A stretch of DNA of 64,000 nucleotides from Haliclystus octoradiatus (Eukaryota; Cnidaria; Staurozoa; Stauromedusae; Haliclystidae). Every line of letters starts with the position of its first letter. Positions within the stretch are counted from its first letter, which is position 1. Below the pieces are notes generated by a model. It searched no databases and was not told where the DNA came from. It saw only the letters and a program-made list of their open reading frames with translations. The position numbers were made by a program, and so were the translations under genes. The DNA lies in the NCBI GenBank assembly GCA_916610825.1, contig CAKAJK010000006.1, positions 186,001 through 250,000 on the forward strand, written 5' to 3'. Positions 46,441-57,676 of this stretch are shown one piece after another.

Positions 46441-47381
46441 ACACTGCCCTAAGAAATTAATGATTTGCTTGTGTTGAAACACTCATTGCACCAATTGATA
46501 TAAAAATTTAAACTTTGGTATCTGAAATATGAAATATGACTCACATGAGTGGAAAAAAAGCTGGTAAACTGGCAAAAAATGAGATCATCACAGGCAAATA
46601 TCATCATTTTACGTGAATATGTGGTAGACACACTTCATTCTATAGCGGCATAACATTGGACTTCAATTTAAGGATGTGTTTATCATCATTTGTTACTTGA
46701 ATGAATTACAGGTAATATTCTTGTGTAGATACATATGAATACGATGAAGATGAACATAAATTGACAATGATGATCAGATATGAGATACTACAACGGCGAC
46801 ATAGGCCATGCCTCTGAAAGATTGAAAAAGCTACCTGGTCAGTTCCTTGTTCTCTGAGCAGTCATGATTACTGCTAGTGGCCAGAAACAGTAGCTTGTCT
46901 AATGCATATATTGTTCATACATATATTTTATTAGTCGTAAAGTGTTCAGTATTATATTATGTTATACATTTGAATGTAAATTGAAATGCGTTTGAATGCA
47001 CTTGAATAGTGCGCGTGCAGATATGAATATTTCTACCAGGATAGTTCAATCAACGACATTTAACAACGTGAAACGGTAAATTGTTGTATTTTTTGTACTC
47101 TGTTGTAAGTAATATTTGTGTGGTAACAATATTAATATATTTGTTCAGCTCAACTTTGTTTTTTCTTTAACAATTTGTAGAAGTTGTGACTGCATTCATT
47201 TTTCAATTCATTTCTGCAATGTTAATTCGCTACGAAATGTCTAGGATTTGGTAAGCTAAAAAAATGCGTTTTGGTTTTGAAATCTCCTATATATGATTGG
47301 AGTCTGACTTACATGTCCACCAGTAGTAATGTATTCTGCTATTTAACTGAGTTTTTCATTATTTTCCGTAGTAATACATTA

Positions 47382-48185
47382 AGATCAACGCGGTGGATAT
47401 TGTTCCGGCTTCCGGAAAGCTGTCTTCAAAAGATAATGTTCCGTGCGTCCTTTGCGCATGCGTATGTAGATAGTAAACATTGCTGTGTCGATCGATCCAA
47501 AATTATATCGTAAAAAGTTTGTAAAAAAATTCACCCACACCGTAAATTGGATCGACTGTTTGAAATAAATATTAAGAAAACGATATTCAGCATATCTATG
47601 CATTAATCATTTTATTCTGTGTTTGATTTATCGAAGCTTTTCAGCGATGCAACCCAGCGCAGCGTTTTTAATGTTTGAGTGTCGTGACATTTATTTGGCG
47701 CGCTTATAAGGTTTTAGCGAATATTATGCTGCCTAACAATATTTCAAAACATTTTTACTATGGTAATTTGTAATAATATTGGATAATTACTTATTAGTCA
47801 TTTCCTTTTCCTGTAACTGATGCTATATGCTGTCTACCAATTCTGATTTTGTCATATACCAAAAGTCAAAACCTCGAAACTCAAAACCAAAGCCGTGTTC
47901 GTTCGCTTTTTCTATAAGTTTGGAAGAACGGTGGCATCCAGCGTCGTGAATCCCTCATATAAAGTGTTTTCAACCTCTAGCACTTTAAATTAAATTATTT
48001 TATATTCTATTATAAAACTGATGAACAGAATTGTTATTAACGTGGTCGAGAAACAGGACCGTCCATCGCCATTGCATCTTGAATGAATGTGAGAGAAACG
48101 CAAACAGCATATTAAGCATGTGCAGAAGACGCACGGAACATTATCTCTAGCACTCAGGATTCCGGCTGCCGTAACATTATCCACT
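47382..48185. repeat. Internal inverted repeat in the 2.6-kb element
   Basis: GATAATGTTCCGTGCGTC at about 47431-47448 and GTGGATATTGTTCCGGC at 47391-47407 reappear inverted at 48120-48185. Arms of about 100 bp are separated by about 600 bp. Confidence 0.72.
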
Positions 48186-48449
48186 TCGTAAGATCAAAAC
48201 AACCAAAGTAATAATCAAGACGGTACGAACGCAACCGACTGATCACGCAGTCAAAATTGTTTGTCTGACTAGCTATCCCATAAATCATTGCGCAAATCTC
48301 GGCGCGGAGCCCTATTGTGCGGCCGAAGCCTAACGGAGAGCACTTGATCGCACCCCATTACGTAAAACTGTTACGTAATTATATATTTTTAAAAAAATGA
48401 CGTCAATACTAATATCTCTACGCTGATTGGTTAAATAATTTCAATGTAA

Positions 48450-48835
48450 TTTCCACCCTATCCGTCTCCAAATCACATTACTGGTAAGGGTGATCCTGAA
48501 TCTTGAATCAATATGTTGACTGATCTATAAGTCCCGCTTTGATATACCGCACTTTGACGAGCGGTAAGCGGGACTTATACTTACCAACTTACCAACCTAT
48601 CAAAATCGTCGAGGTAAAAGTGAGACTTGGGCAAGTCAAATCAATATGTCGAGTAAGATGATTTTAGGCTACTAAATCTCCTGAAATCTACCCAGTCTTT
48701 CAGATTGGAATTAGAACCGCGACATCAGATGAGACTGCATCAAAAGGCCAGCAAGCTGCCTTTCATTTCTATCGAAACTCACTGATAAATTTTAGAATCA
48801 GATCCTAGCAAGATCTAAAAATACTATTGGATTGG
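48450..48835. repeat. Inverted-repeat partner of 63700-63940
   Basis: CCACCCTATCCGTCTCCAAA, then GGTAAGGGTGATCCTGAATC, then TTTCAGATTGGAATTAGAAC are found in reverse complement at 63700-63940. This copy has an extra 124-bp MITE. Confidence 0.85.
48516..48639. mobile_element. R2 hairpin MITE, 124 bp, with 9-bp target duplication
   Basis: TTGACT...AGTCAA ends flanked by ATCAATATG at 48507-48515 and 48640-48648. The distant copy (near 63872-63888) lacks the element and reads through one ATCAATATG, so the insertion is proven by an empty site. It contains a perfect hairpin, ATAAGTCCCGCTT with AAGCGGGACTTAT. A 9-bp duplication is typical of Mutator-like elements, but assignment to them is inference. 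Confidence 0.85.
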
Positions 48836-49084
48836 AATAATACACTCTATCCATCCAAAGGTAAGTCTTCTTTTATTCGGGTTACTGTAATGGAACGTTC
48901 TATTATGAGGATAAACACAGCTATTTTGGATAATATATGCCCGATAATAGCGTAAATATGTCATGATCAAATGATCAATCATGACCAATTGACCATGAGC
49001 TATCAATTAAATTATTAGGCCTAGCTTTTCATCTTGCTATATGGTCTGTCTCAGTAATTTCCTCATACACTGCACGATTATTTG

Positions 49085-49590
49085 CTATCAGACAGCATAG
49101 CCAAATTCTGGTGCAATTTAGCGTGAGTGGATTAATTAGGCCTTTACATTTAAGAAAGGTTTTGATATAAAATGTAAATTATCAGGGAAATGTTGACATT
49201 TTCTTGTAAAACATGGATAAAATTACGAAATGCCAGCAGCAGGAGTGCTCGCGCGGCCAAGATCTTGCCTGCAAGCAGCATTCTTCCAATCTGGTCGCAT
49301 TGTCCGTTGCTGTGCTCAATGTCCCAATCGCAGTGTTCCAGATTGGAAAGGTTGCATTGTGCGCGGCCAAGGTGGTATTATTGCTTTGAAAATGCGCGGC
49401 TGAAAGCCAAATTCTGGTGGAATTTTGCACGGACGTCGGACGGATCACATATGTTGGCAAATTTTGGATATAACATCTAAATAATCATGGAAATTATGTC
49501 ATGTTCTTATAAAATATGGATAAATTTATGAAATACGTGGTTTGAATTTCAGCCGCGAAAATGATTGCGCGTCTCAATTTCAATAAATTA
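49085..49590. repeat. Dispersed repeat family R1, two tandem copies
   Basis: Copies at 49085-49340 and 49355-49590 each have AGCCAAATTCTGGTG, GACATTTTCTTGT-like and ATGGATAAAATTACGAAAT-like blocks in the same order as 4805-5115. Overlapping opposite frames of 92-96 codons here are not genes. Confidence 0.65.
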
Positions 49591-49599
49591 AAACAGATA

Positions 49600-51925
49600 T
49601 GATCATGAGTCCATGACTATTGACTAGGCCTACACGCCTTTAGGCCTACATTTCTGTGTTTCTCTCAAAAAACAAATTTTGGAGCATTTGTGTGTGCAGC
49701 CAAAACAGACATGCAAGCTCTTTTGGCATGGACATTCAACAAGTATGCTGAAGTGATTTGATTTGATGTAAATTTGACATGATATTAAAAAATGCATTTA
49801 GGTAGGGTTTCATCAGCAAAAGCGAATCTGCGTTTAATATCTTGCCTGCAAACGGCATTCTTTCCAATATTGAAATTAATATAATTTGAGCAAACAGTTA
49901 CATGGATAGCACAGCTCAGACCATATTTACTCCACACACATATCAACCTTAATAGGCCAGACTGCTTACACCTATAGATACATCTAATAACTTTAATTCA
50001 AAAATACTGGTTCATGACCAATGATGTTAGGTAGATGCTCATTGAAACGAAAAAAATTATCAAAATACTAGGCTATTTATATTGTCTACACCAATCAAAA
50101 TAATTCAAAATTTAGTTCACAGACTAGGCCTACCGATGTATTGACTTCATTAGTATATCGTTGCAAGATTTTACTTCTGCAATCAGATCTATTATATAGG
50201 CTATAAAGCTACTTAGAAAGGAATGATAAAGCAGCCATGCAATAAATGGAAACAGCTCCAGTGTCTGATATGCTATACTGTATTATGCTTTACTACAAGA
50301 TTACTTCAGCCTTGACCAACTGATCAGGATCATATCATGATATTACCAATGATTGCTGCTTTGCTTTAAATAGATCAGTTGTGTTATGGTTTGCTTCTTT
50401 GTCTGAATGGCTGCTTATTTCATATCAAGTTCTAAAGATATACTGTTTTTACACAAGTAGATAGAGAAAAAAGCGAATAAATTTAGACCTATATACTAGT
50501 CATGCCACTTTAACTGTTTTGAAAAATTATCTCTCATATTATAGGACCTATTTTTTAATCAGCTTGTTTACAAAATTATTTAGCTAGATTTGCTGGATTG
50601 TTTAAACTGTTGAAAATAGTGTGGTAACTGAACCACTAAAGTTTTAACCATTACTGTATTTGACAAGTAGACACATATACCAAGTTGGCTACCGGTAGAG
50701 CTTCTATAATCGATTAATTGCCAAACATGCATTTGTGTAACAAACCAGTTAACACTTACTGGCAATAATCTGAAAGTAGTTGCATTCAAACTATAACATT
50801 TAAAACTGTGTTACTACTTAACCAACTATTTGTCAAAACAATGTCATTGAAGATTTTAGAAATACTTTTTCAAAAATTTTATTAGTTCTGGATTAATGCT
50901 TTTGCTAATATCCTGTATGACATTTCTTTTTCATGGTCAAGTTAATACTTCTGCTCTAGTTAATTGACTCATTAATTCTGGACGTTCCAACAACACAACA
51001 AAGATGTAGAAATTGTTTTAAATATGACATGCTTCTTATTCAATATATTAACTTCTTGTTATCAAATCTTTTATAGGATATGAGGACAAATAGCTTCGTG
51101 CCAGAGGTCTTTCTGTGTAATGCACCATGGGATTGGTTATTCCGAAGCTATTATGTCCAATCAGCATGAACAAGTTGCCAGATATTCAAATTGCATAAAT
51201 CACCTTATTTCATAAACTGAGACCATATTATTTATCATCTGTATCTGATTACTCTATGATGTTGAACAATAGCAATATGGCAAGCTAATGCTGAATACAT
51301 TGTTTACACCACATTGGAATGAAGGACATCACTAGTTCCAATAACTATATTATAACACTTTGTAATGAATTGTTTGGAATATTGCTAAAATAATGACCAC
51401 CATAAAAGATGGTCAATTTACATAAGTTACTATTAAACAAGAATATGACCAATTTGATTTTGTACTTGAGCGAAACTTGAAGAAACCAAATACACCTCAG
51501 ACTGTGTTTACATGGCAACACCTGTAAATTTATCATGATCATTTTACATCTGTAAACAGACTGTTTGAGATTGTAACATTAGCTATAATTTGTATGCCAC
51601 CTATAAATTTACAAATACTTTAAAATTGTACAACAAACTCAATTGGAATAAAGTTGGGATTAGATAAGACTGTAACTAAAGTAACATTGATTATGCTAAA
51701 GAAATGTTTAGAAATCTATTATACATATGATAATAGCTATATATTGAACATGCGTTAGATTTTGTGATTGATTGTGTTTGTTCCAACTTGCGACTCTGCA
51801 ATAGGTAGGTCATATATCTGTGCTATAAGTCAATGTATCGAGATAACTCAATTTACGTCATAGAGACAGTAACATTGCCTCTTGAAGAATTTAGTTTCAA
51901 TGATAATCTCCTCTTAAAACTGTTA
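49600..51925. other. Gene-free stretch
   Basis: More than 2 kb without recognisable coding sequence, RNA gene or repeat. Open frames are short and opposed. Three TAGGCCTA palindromes fall at 49625, 49641 and 50125. Confidence 0.4.
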
Positions 51926-51929
51926 CTGT

Positions 51930-52590
51930 TGAACGCCTGAATGCCTCTTGATGTGATTTCTTTCTTAAGGTAAACAACATGCTACTAAATGGGTTTACTA
52001 TGCAATATTTGATGACTTTCACTGCATTAAAACCATTCCTCATTAACTATTGACATCTATGCAAAATCCCCCAAAGCAAGAATGCGTTAGTTTAACCTTT
52101 GAAGTAAATGTTCGCTAAAATTCTTAGGAACTCTTTCTCTGATGTTCTTACATCTCCTGATGTGATTTTCTATAAACAAGTGGCTGAAATAGCTATTGAA
52201 CGAGAATTGTGCATGTCCACTGTATATACCGCATCCCACAAAACAGTTATTGAGTATAAAAACCACATTTGAGAAATATTTTTATTGAAACTCTCTAGAA
52301 TACTTTATCTGATGTAGATAAATACTCTAATGTAATTTTCAAGTAAAATATTAACAATTGACTGAAAAACCTATTGAACAAAAATTGTGCATGTCCACTG
52401 TATATACCCTAACCCACAAAACAGTTTTGAGTATAAAAACAACATTTGAAAATTATTCTTATTGAAACTCGCTGGAATACTTTATCTGGTGTAGATAAAT
52501 ACTCTGGTGTGATTTTTAAGAAAAATGTTGACATTTGATCAAAATACCCATTGAAGAAGAATGTTGTATTCCACTGTATAAACAATTATT
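51930..52590. repeat. Tandem repeat, period about 178 bp, about 3.5 copies
   Basis: The phrase CCACTGTAT recurs at 52217, 52395 and 52571, preceded by TATTGAACRARAATTGTGCATGT. The phrase GATGTAGATAAATACTCT recurs at the same interval. Units diverge toward both ends. No coding. Confidence 0.8.
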
Positions 52591-52599
52591 GTATTGTGT

Positions 52600-53270
52600 G
52601 ATATAGATAGGCCATAGAAAAATTTCACAGATTTTGACAGCATAAGTTTCACGGATGTAAGTTATTTGAGTATCCATAGCCATGCTTTAATTTGATAATC
52701 ACGATTCTGATGTAATGATTTCAAAATCCAGCTTGCAATACAATATGTTGGTCTAGTACTGTAATAGTAGATAAACGTCGGATAGCAAAGAAAATTAACA
52801 ATTGAAAATGTGGAATAAATGCTATTTTGGTAAGGGTAACATCCATCATTTTGTATCACCACTGACAGACTCAAAGTCTTGTCATCATGTGTCTCTTCAA
52901 TCCATCACTTAGTAAATTATATAGGTCAATTGGTTGATTGCATTTGAACTTTTGAAATACATATGCTTTTTGTCAACTTGATACCAAAGGTGAGCAATGA
53001 TTTATAGTCCATGATTTAATCTGATTTAGCACTCTCCAATACATATTTTCATTCATAATCCAGGAAGGAAATTCTTAAAGTCACTTGTACTTATGTTCGT
53101 ACATTTGTAGAGCAGATTGTAATTTCCACAGCCTAACATAAACACAGCATAGAAACATAATGAGAATGCAAATCATTTACTAATACAAAGGTCCAATGTT
53201 GAAATGGAATATCCAAGAACAATTTTCTATGGAAGTATATCAACAAAACAAATATATCCTCGGAGATAGG
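52600..53270. other. Gene-free stretch
   Basis: Nothing recognised. Confidence 0.35.
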
Positions 53271-53273
53271 AAG

Positions 53274-53349
53274 CCTGCGAAAAACAGTTAAGAAATTCAT
53301 GAACAGTTTATGAACAGTTCATGAACTCCTGAACTGTTTTTTGCAGGGG
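53274..53349. mobile_element. Miniature GTTCATGAAC-family MITE, about 76 bp
   Basis: CCTGCGAAAAACAGTT at the left is mirrored by AACTGTTTTTTGCAGG at the right. The interior is almost wholly TTCATGAACAG repeats. It is an extremely short relative of 42538-42697. Confidence 0.7.
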
Positions 53350-53879
53350 AAGGGACATAGGCTAGTAATCGCCAGGGCCTGATTAAGATGCAAAAGGCTT
53401 TTAGTGCATCGATATGCGTATGATAGGTTTAAAAAGGAGTGGAGTATGATACTCCCTTTAATCATGAGCATAAGGTTTAGCTTTCTGGAATCTTACAACC
53501 TTTTCAGCATTTCGTTACAAAATTTTTGTTGATCTTTGGCCTATAAATCAAGGAGTTATCGATTTTCTTCTGAATCTGCTCTAGCCTTCCGTAATCTTTT
53601 GTCAGATCCTGATCATGAGCAAATTCTAAATCGTGAAACTGCAACGAGCAACTGTTGCAGAAAAACAACTGTCTCTAAATTTCCATAACATTTCACAAAA
53701 GCAAGTAAATCGAGCAATAAAGTGATAGGATCATAGACAATGATGATCATGTCATTTAATTAGTTTCATTTAGTTTACCATCGGTATTTTGAGGCTAAAG
53801 TTTACCCTGTAATCAGGACTTCTTGGATTGTAGCACCTCAATTGAGGATTAATTGCACATTTATTTTAAAATCCATGGT

Positions 53880-54310
53880 AGGGGAGACCGGGGTCAATTT
53901 GGTCAGCGGTAAAACGAGGCCGTTCTTGCGAACGTACGTTATGACTGGTTACCCTTCGGACGCGGGTGACTTCGGACAGAACGGTTTTAGTTCAAATAAA
54001 AATACAATCTCTCAGTATGTTAAATACAAAGGTAAAACATACCTATTGCCAAAATTTTAGATAATTTCATCAAGTAATAAAAAAGTTATTAGGGTTTGAA
54101 ACTTTGTCCCGCTTTTGTGTATTATTTGTTCTCGAAGAAAAAGTTCAACGAAGAAAATCCATGCAACCAACATGTTGATATTTGGTACCATTTTGAAGCC
54201 AGTGACGTTGTGTGCCTCATACTGAAGTTTCATGCACGTGCGCTTTGAAAATTCAACTGCAGAAATGATATTCTTCAATTTTTATAAACGGGGTGACTAC
54301 GGTCAGAGCG
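53880..54310. repeat. Segment with repeated GGGTGACTWCGGTCAG motif
   Basis: Three related direct motifs: GGGGTCAATTTGGTCAGCG (53891), GGGTGACTTCGGACAGAACG (53965) and GGGGTGACTACGGTCAGAGCG (near 54290). Probably a fragment of a repeat family. The 72-73-codon frames here have no domain. Confidence 0.5.
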
Positions 54311-54378
54311 TCAAAACATAGCAAAGCGATGAAGAAGTAAAATATCAAGCTGTGAAACAATGGTAAATCCGTAATTAA

Positions 54379-55372
54379 AGTGGGAATAAACCCCCAGACT
54401 ATCTTTACATATGTAGTAGAACCCGACGTGAAAAAAACAATGGCGTAATTTTTTTTTCGATCTGGAAATCTATCTATACAGTCGTATAAACTATACGATT
54501 ACATGGTTTAAGTTTTACTATACAAACAATTTAAAACTTAAACGTTGAAATGATAATAGTGAAAAATGTCTATTTAATAATTTAGTAATACCGGTACTTG
54601 AATAAATCCGAAAAAGTATAATTAAAACTTTGCAGACCAACTATCTTGAGGAAAAGTCGTCTGTGCATGCCCATGCAAATCAAGTCAGTTTATATTCACA
54701 TTTAGATCATGAAAAGGATATCCTGTAGAAATATTTACTCAAGAACAACTTGCAGATCATAGAGTTAAAAATAATTAAAACTTATATAGCGTAAGATCAA
54801 GCTATTTTGAAGGGCACTTGTCTACTAATTAAGATTTGAGAAGTACTGCGGTCACACAGAATACGTAACTAATATGTGTCACTAGACTAGTCACAAAGGA
54901 ACACTCGCACTGCCTGACATTTGTGTTAATCCGCAATCTATATCAGATTCATCGCGCTTAATGACGCTACGAGAAATTATTTCGACTGAGCGTTTCAATA
55001 GATTTTATTCTGCTCCTGAAATCACAAATTGTATCTTTTTTACGTAATTCACGAGTATATATGTTTGTTCATGGCTCAGCCTTGTCAGAATTTTTTTTTG
55101 TGTGACTTCTCGGAGCTAGGTCACCTCAAAGATAACGTCACGTGATCAGCCCACTCTTGAGTCTGTTAGACAAACCGCACGACTTGTGACTTTGTCGTCA
55201 TAAAGCTAGATCCAATCCCTTTTTTTCTCAGCGACATTTGGGTCAAAACACCACTTTGAAGGCACTTTTCACCAAGAAATAATTTCCAGATCGAAAAAAA
55301 AAATACGCCATTGTTTTTTTCACGTCGGGTTCTACTACATATGTAAAGATAGTCTGGGGGTTTATTCCCACT
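54379..55372. mobile_element. TTAA-flanked TIR element, 994 bp
   Basis: TTAA lies at 54375-54378 and 55373-55376. Inside are inverted repeats of about 95 bp beginning AGTGGGAATAAACCCCCAG and running through TAGTAGAACCCGACGTG to CGATCTGGAAAT, with almost no mismatch. TTAA targets occur in piggyBac and Kolobok; the AGTGGG end is closer to the Kolobok/T2 style than to the CCC ends of piggyBac, but this is inference. No transposase. Confidence 0.85.
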
Positions 55373-55379
55373 TTAAGTG

Positions 55380-55775
55380 GGAGTCAAGTTTCTCATTCCA
55401 TTCAAGTTTGACACGCTCCAGCTGTGATGCTGTGTAAACATTTCAGAGCAAGCGTGATCCGTCGGCTTAGATTTATGGAAATAATATGATCTAGTTAAAT
55501 AGAATATCAAATTGTGGATGAAAAATCAAGTATGAAGTGCATTTAATTACAGATATGTCTCAATTTATATATGTCGAAGAGTTTGGTTTACTCTTGTTGA
55601 TTTACGAGCATGTTTTGTTTTCGTTTGGGGCAGCTGAGTTATCACTTGAATTTACGGCTTTCAATGACTATTTTGACGCGCTAAAGAAATTATAAATATT
55701 AGCATCTACTTTTAAATTTACGCTATTTCCATTTTATGTAAGGCGGTGATTCACGATGCCATTTTTGATGCAGTT
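55380..55775. other. Gene-free spacer
   Basis: Nothing recognised. Confidence 0.35.
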
Positions 55776-56820
55776 GACTTGAAACACATATCAATGGATT
55801 CGTTATTAACCAGAGGCGTACATGGCAGGCTTCATTTCTCAAATAAATACATCGAAGTTGATAAAAACCAATGAAAACTGTTTCCATTTTCAACAACAAT
55901 GCTTTCTCAGACTGAAGCGCTAACTAAGCAGTTTCGCACTTGAATGACTTTCTATTGTCTCTGAGCAACAGTGCAGATCGATCTTCTGTTTTGTGTATGG
56001 TCATGCGTCAGAATGGAAATTATATAATCAATGTTTTTGAAATTATTTATAAACGGTAGGAACGATATCACATTTGTAAACAAACCCACGCTGGGGAAAT
56101 TCTTATTTATTCAACATAATCTCACATGTCTACTGATAGTGATAGCCGGCAATTTTGCTGCAATGAAAAGACATTAATATAGAAATCAATAGACATACAA
56201 ATTTCCACTTCATCATCGACAACAAATTATTATTATTATTATATATGAGCGATCGCATATAGATTTAACGAGGATTCAAATGCGATGAAACTCGATTGAA
56301 CAGTTCGATGGGATCAGTGTATTTAACTAAAAAATGTAAACAATAATAAATAGTTTTTGCTTTCGAGAAAGTGGATTGAATCAAATATTGAATAATCATA
56401 TCGATGGATTCCGTCATTAACCAGAGGGGTGCATATGGCCGGCTTCATTTTTCAAAGTTGAGAAAAAACAAGAAAAACTATTTCGTTTTTCAACAACAAT
56501 ACTTTCTCAGACTGAAGCGCTAATTAAACAGTTTCGCACTTGAATAAATTTTTACTGTCTCGCAAATACAAAACAGTACAATTCAGCTGCGATGTGACAG
56601 ATTTCATTGTAGTAATTCTCAGAATGAAATTCAAACGTGAACAAACTAAAACACGTATATTTATATGAAAGTGAAAAACGATGTGTTATCATCTTATCTT
56701 TAGTTGGAAATTATATTTAATGATTGATCATAAATTATTATTGGAAGATGACTTGGAATAGAAGGTTATGAAATTTGTAAACAAATCCACGTTATGGAAA
56801 TCAAATTACGAAGATATAAA

Positions 56821-56963
56821 TGTAACACGAGGCTGTTAGCACGGAAATGAGGCCTGATTAAAGAATGTATGATTGGAAGAGATCAGTATGAATGTGACCA
56901 CGAAGCTGCGTAGTTGATTGTGTACTCGAGTGATTTATTGTGTACGGAATTAGTGATCTTACA
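56821..56963 (+). mobile_element. 5' LTR, 143 bp
   Basis: Starts TGTAA and ends TTACA, a perfect 5-bp inverted terminus. An ATTAAA polyadenylation-like word is at 56857-56862. No convincing TATA box. At 143 bp it is very short for a functional LTR. Confidence 0.93.
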
Positions 56964-57031
56964 AGCTATAGCGGCCTTTTTATTTTATTTCATTAGTGTT
57001 TTTTAGTGACTCTTAAATATATTTTACCATT
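56964..57031 (+). other. Leader without a recognisable tRNA primer-binding site
   Basis: Only 68 bases separate the LTR from the gag ATG. The sequence directly after the LTR, AGCTATAGCGGCC, contains no TGG at the expected position. Priming may use an internal tRNA segment, a half-tRNA or self-priming; none is shown by the sequence. Confidence 0.6.
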
Positions 57032-57676
57032 ATGTCTGTGCGATTTTCTGAAATCATTAAACCTTTTCGCGGAAATGGGACCCAAGATGTTGAAACGTGG
57101 CTTCGCAAGGTGGAACTTGTGGGAAAGTTACAAGACATAAAGGACATGGCTAATTTTTTACCATTGTTTTTCGACGGAGCAGCATTTGCTGTTTATGAAC
57201 ATTTACCGGAGTATACCAAGCAAGATATTGGATCATTGAAACAGGAATTGATTAATGCTTTCGCATGCAATCGGTTTAGTGCGTTTGATCAATTTTGTCG
57301 GAGACGCCTAAATCCTGGTGAGTCAGTCGATGTATTTTTAGCGGACGTACGTAGATTAGCGACGTTATCCCACATGAAAGATGATGAAATCATACGGAAT
57401 GCTTTTGTCCTTGGCTTACCTTTAATTGCATCAAAACAATTGAGGGCGTTGACAAATGTGAACAATTTAACTTTAAGTGCTCTTGTTGAGCGTTCTAGGT
57501 TATTAGTTGAAGACACAAACGAATTGTCCTTTGTTGCATCAAGTAATTGGCGTTCTCCACCATCGTCTCGGGGCCCGTGTTGGACTTGCAAACAACCTGG
57601 TCATCTTGCTCGCAATTGCCCTTCGGGAAACGGTACAGGAGAGAGTTCGCGGGCGCCAGCTTTCTCCCCTAAATAA
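57032..57676 (+). CDS. Gag of the LTR element
   Basis: 214 residues. The N-terminal part (FSEIIKPFRGNGTQDVETWL onward) resembles the retrotransposon gag capsid fold, with WLRKVELVGKL and a later LNPGESVDVFLADVRRLA block. A single CCHC zinc knuckle, CWTCKQPGHLARNC, sits at residues 183-196 and would bind genomic RNA. ATG 57032 is the first in frame after the LTR. The frame stops TAA at 57674-57676, overlapping the opening of the pol frame by four bases. Intact; no stops or shifts. Confidence 0.92.
   Translation: MSVRFSEIIKPFRGNGTQDVETWLRKVELVGKLQDIKDMANFLPLFFDGAAFAVYEHLPEYTKQDIGSLKQELINAFACNRFSAFDQFCRRRLNPGESVDVFLADVRRLATLSHMKDDEIIRNAFVLGLPLIASKQLRALTNVNNLTLSALVERSRLLVEDTNELSFVASSNWRSPPSSRGPCWTCKQPGHLARNCPSGNGTGESSRAPAFSPK

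Larger units (their letters stand above)
45728..48316. mobile_element. 2.6-kb terminal-inverted-repeat element with internal satellites
   Basis: AATAGGGCTCCGCGCCGA at 45728 is perfectly inverted at 48299-48316. The match resumes inward (TGTGGGATACCTGGTCAGACA against the complement of about 48247-48268), giving TIRs of about 65-70 bp. The interior has a 195-bp tandem array beside the left end and a separate inverted repeat (47382-47485 with 48100-48185). No transposase or clear target duplication was found, so the superfamily is undetermined. Confidence 0.72.

Noticed and set aside
49182-49480. Opposed 92-96-codon frames
   Set aside because: They lie over dispersed repeat R1, whose other copies do not keep the frames open.
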